Part shown: piece by piece, positions 6,169 through 7,821 of the stretch
Numbering within the stretch: the stretch's first letter is position 1
Layout: every line of letters begins with the position of its first letter
Assembly: GCA_903840825.1 (NCBI GenBank)
Contig: CAIMHL010000001.1
Coordinates: 1-7,821 of the forward strand
DNA length: 7,821 nt
DNA from: an uncultured beta proteobacterium
GTDB taxonomy: Bacteria > Pseudomonadota > Gammaproteobacteria > Burkholderiales > Burkholderiaceae_C
Direction of reading: 5' to 3'
Notes under the pieces: generated by a model
What the model was told of the DNA's origin: nothing
The model's database searches: none
The model's input: only the letters and a program-made list of their open reading frames with translations
Program-made: the position numbers and the translations under genes

Positions 6169-6938
6169 TACTGCTTCCTTTGTATGTTTGAAATGGCTGT
6201 TGGTACTTTCAATTCAGACTGAGACCCTATGGGCAATCCCAGTCTTCCAGCTGCGCCTTCGAGGTGCTTTCGCACCGATTTTCTGGCCGTTTGCGGGTCA
6301 CCAGCTTCAATGGCCCGGTACAAGGCCTCGTGTTCTGACTGAACTTTCTCTGGACGACCTGGGGTGCGGTCGCTGTTGGTACGAGCCACCTTCACACTGT
6401 CGGCCAAGGATCCATACAGAAACTTCAGCAGCATAAGCATGGCTGTGTTATGCGTGGCCACCGCGATAGCCAGATGAAAACGCACATCGGCCCCCGTGCC
6501 ATCAGTGCGATTTTTGACGGCTAAATCCATTTGCTTCAACTCGAAGTAAATTGCGGCGAGATCTTGTGGGGTGCGACGCAATGCCGCCAACTCTGCACAG
6601 GATTGCTCAACATGCAGACGAACCTCGTAGGTATCTGCAAGCAGACTTCGACCGGCATCCAATTCGAAATCCAACCTCAAACTGGGTGTTGACAACCTGT
6701 CCTTCACGAAAACGCCGGATCCCTGGCGCGGTTCGATGTAGCCATCGTGTTTCAAGCGAGATAGCGCCTCGCGCACTATTGGTGGGCTGACATGAAATAA
6801 CTCTGCCAGTTCACGCGTGGACGGCAGCTTACTGCCCGGCAGGTAGATTCCGCTATCCATTCGCTGCATCAAGACAGCCGTAATCTCATCGGGAAACCGC
6901 TTGGGCTTAGCAACTGCACTCAGTTTTAAATCTGACAT
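6168..6938 (-). CDS. GntR family transcriptional regulator, FadR/FCD subfamily
   Basis: This is a 256-residue DNA-binding regulator. The N-terminal winged helix-turn-helix spans about 15-80, with GSKLPSTRELAELFHVS (35-51), VREALSRLKHDGYIEPRQG (55-73) and the wing GSGVFV. The C-terminal FCD ligand domain covers about 98-228. Its likely metal-binding set is Asp151 and His155 (ADVRFHLAIA), His203 (SEHEAL) and His225 (KHLEG). Such regulators usually repress a neighbouring catabolic operon until an organic-acid ligand binds. The gene is first in the operon, and its stop overlaps the amidohydrolase start. It is intact on the promoter-proximal side of the IS element. Two overlapping palindromes 9-32 bp before the ATG are likely its own operator. 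The ribosome site for ATG 6938 is poor. Confidence 0.93.
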   Translation of the reverse strand: MSDLKLSAVAKPKRFPDEITAVLMQRMDSGIYLPGSKLPSTRELAELFHVSPPIVREALSRLKHDGYIEPRQGSGVFVKDRLSTPSLRLDFELDAGRSLLADTYEVRLHVEQSCAELAALRRTPQDLAAIYFELKQMDLAVKNRTDGTGADVRFHLAIAVATHNTAMLMLLKFLYGSLADSVKVARTNSDRTPGRPEKVQSEHEALYRAIEAGDPQTARKSVRKHLEGAAGRLGLPIGSQSELKVPTAISNIQRKQ

Positions 6939-6946
6939 GTATTCAT

Positions 6947-6970
6947 GTTATCTGATAACTTTGTAAGTTA
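6947..6970 (-). promoter_or_regulatory. Overlapping palindromic operators before gntR
   Basis: Two perfect dyads overlap here: GTTATCTGATAAC (6947-6959, 6-bp arms around one base) and TAACTTTGTAAGTTA (6956-6970, 6-bp arms around TGT). Their centres are 10 bp apart, one helical turn, and lie just upstream of the gntR ATG. This fits cooperative binding of a dimeric regulator, most simply GntR acting on its own promoter. No convincing -10/-35 pair could be fixed. Confidence 0.55.
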
Positions 6971-7350
6971 ATCCAGGGTTTTCCCGCATTTGATAGAACA
7001 GGCTGAACTCACCTTCTTGGAGGATGAATGTCGGTGATTTGGAAAGTCAGTCAGGATTCTCGCGCGCGGAAATGGGCACGTTTACGCATGACCCGTGCCG
7101 GATCCGATTTGCGTCGAACTGAGGGACCGACAAGCGGACGGTCCTGAACGACTACTAAGTGCTTTGAACATTCGGCCACTCGGGCGGTTACCGCAGTTGT
7201 GGCGCTCAGCCATCAGCCTGGTTGTCCGTCCCCACCCCTCAGGGCGCTTGAACCGGATGGCCATGAGCACCCGCAACGCTGCAATGGCGATGTACACCGT
7301 GCACAGTTTCAGAACTTCAATCCGAATAAGCAACACCTTAGTGTTTCAAG
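6971..7350. other. Stretch without a convincing gene between gntR and DUF1330 gene
   Basis: Short open frames exist on both strands but none has a family signature. On the minus strand at about 7336-7240 the frame reads EVLKLCTVYIAIAALRVLMAI, which faintly recalls the C-terminal A-x-RVL region of IS4-type transposases. On the plus strand a 39-codon frame at 7028-7147 has AGGATGA before its ATG but no recognisable product. The stretch should hold the gntR promoter near its left end. The rest may be decayed mobile DNA. Confidence 0.35.
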
Positions 7351-7356
7351 CTAAGG
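7336..7356 (-). terminator. Weak hairpin at the end of the DUF1330 gene
   Basis: CCTTAG and CTAAGG pair as a 6-bp stem with a 9-nt loop. The stop codon TAG is part of the first arm. No proper T-run follows (TGTTGCTTATT), so it is at best a weak terminator or an mRNA-end structure. Confidence 0.3.
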
Positions 7357-7644
7357 CAGCATACCTTCCATAGCCACCCAAGTTCCTGTCGCGGCTTTCT
7401 GTCGTATCCCCTTGGCAGATGTGTATTCGGGTGAGTAATAAAACGCTTTGAGCGAATCCATATCGGGAAACTCAAGAATCACTTGACGTGAGACCTTGCC
7501 ATCACCTTCCAACACTTCTACAGCACCACCTCGAACAAGATGGCGCCCCCCGTACGCCGAAATAATTGCGGACACCGGCGCACGGTACTGCTCGTATAGA
7601 ACTGCATCGTGTATTTCAATATTGCCATGTAGATATGCCGTCAT
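7351..7644 (-). CDS. DUF1330 domain protein
   Basis: This is a small 97-residue protein of the DUF1330 family, which has a ferredoxin-like (dimeric alpha-beta barrel) fold; its biochemical role is not established. The pattern seen is typical: MTAYLHGNIEIHDAVLYEQY at the start, the central AIISAYGGRHLVRGGAVEVLEGD, then VILEFPDMDSLKAFYYSPEY and the last helix with IRQKAATGTWVAMEG. The frame stays open upstream to 7809, but those 55 residues do not resemble the family. ATG 7644 has AGGGA about 8 bp before it, so I chose it. It lies upstream of gntR on the same strand, 412 bp away, so it is probably a separate unit. A link to the catabolic operon is only suggested by position. Confidence 0.85.
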   Translation of the reverse strand: MTAYLHGNIEIHDAVLYEQYRAPVSAIISAYGGRHLVRGGAVEVLEGDGKVSRQVILEFPDMDSLKAFYYSPEYTSAKGIRQKAATGTWVAMEGMLP

Positions 7645-7821
7645 GGATGGTTCCCTAGTCCTAATTGACGCGTTTAGTGTCGCAGAAAGAAAAGGCTTTC
7701 GAGGCAATCTATCAATGACCAGGAACGGACCATAACCGTTACCTGCCTTCTGACACCAAAAATTAGATTTCATGAAGACGTCCGTCCCAAACGACGGGAC
7801 ACACTGCACAACTGCCGACCA
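7645..7821. other. Upstream region of the DUF1330 gene
   Basis: I see no gene here. A small inverted repeat, GTCCC (7784-7788) and GGGAC (7796-7800) around a 7-nt loop, sits near the right edge. It could be a terminator remnant or operator of whatever lies outside the window. No clear promoter was identified. Confidence 0.3.

Noticed and set aside
7082..7373. Overlapping open frames on both strands (84 and 92 codons) as real genes
   Set aside because: Neither has a good ribosome site or a recognisable domain, and they mirror each other across the same bases. Only a weak transposase-remnant idea is kept as a finding.
7780..7800. Hairpin near the right edge as a strong terminator
   Set aside because: Only 5 bp pair cleanly and no T-run follows on either strand within the window.
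7351..7809. Long form of the DUF1330 protein with a 55-residue N-terminal extension
   Set aside because: The extension has no family similarity. The domain begins exactly at MTAYLHG with a ribosome site before it, so the upstream open frame is taken as chance.

Overview
The window looks like a chromosomal stretch of a betaproteobacterium, most likely Burkholderiales/Comamonadaceae (Rhodoferax/Polaromonas-like). This is inferred from protein style, moderate GC and gene order, not from a database match. All host genes lie on the minus strand. A single insertion sequence lies on the plus strand.

Reading the host locus in its own direction (right to left): a DUF1330 gene (7644-7351); a 412-bp stretch with no convincing gene but with two overlapping palindromes just before the next start; a FadR-type GntR repressor (6938-6168); a COG3618/LigI-like amidohydrolase-2 gene whose ATG overlaps the gntR stop (TAATG at 6170-6166); and a three-part TRAP transporter, dctP (2746-1742), dctQ (about 1695-1207) and dctM (1196 to beyond the left edge). 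Spacing is tight throughout (1-bp overlap, then gaps of 36, 16-46 and 10 bp). It therefore reads as one catabolic operon: a ligand-sensing regulator, a hydrolase and a carboxylate-type uptake system.

The operon is broken by a complete 2516-bp IS21-family element (3628-6143) with a 6-bp target duplication AGGGTA. It carries istA and istB overlapping by ATGA, and each end holds two contiguous 23-bp repeats. Removing the element and one copy of AGGGTA restores the amidohydrolase frame exactly: start MPQPAYLP, then FNADVTAP, then the metal motif CDCHFH. The element thus separates the regulator and the first eight codons from the rest of the hydrolase and the transporter. The hydrolase also carries a second lesion, an in-frame TGA at 3388-3386, best explained by two compensating single-base frameshifts about 30 bp apart.

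The element shows neat self-control signals. An 11-bp hairpin buries the istA Shine-Dalgarno. A perfect TTGACA points outward at the right end, and a -10-like GACAAT lies at the left end, 15 bp apart before any junction bases. This is the arrangement expected for the IS21 tandem or circle junction promoter. I see no new kind of defence or mobile system; the notable content is the dissected operon and the regulatory architecture of the element.
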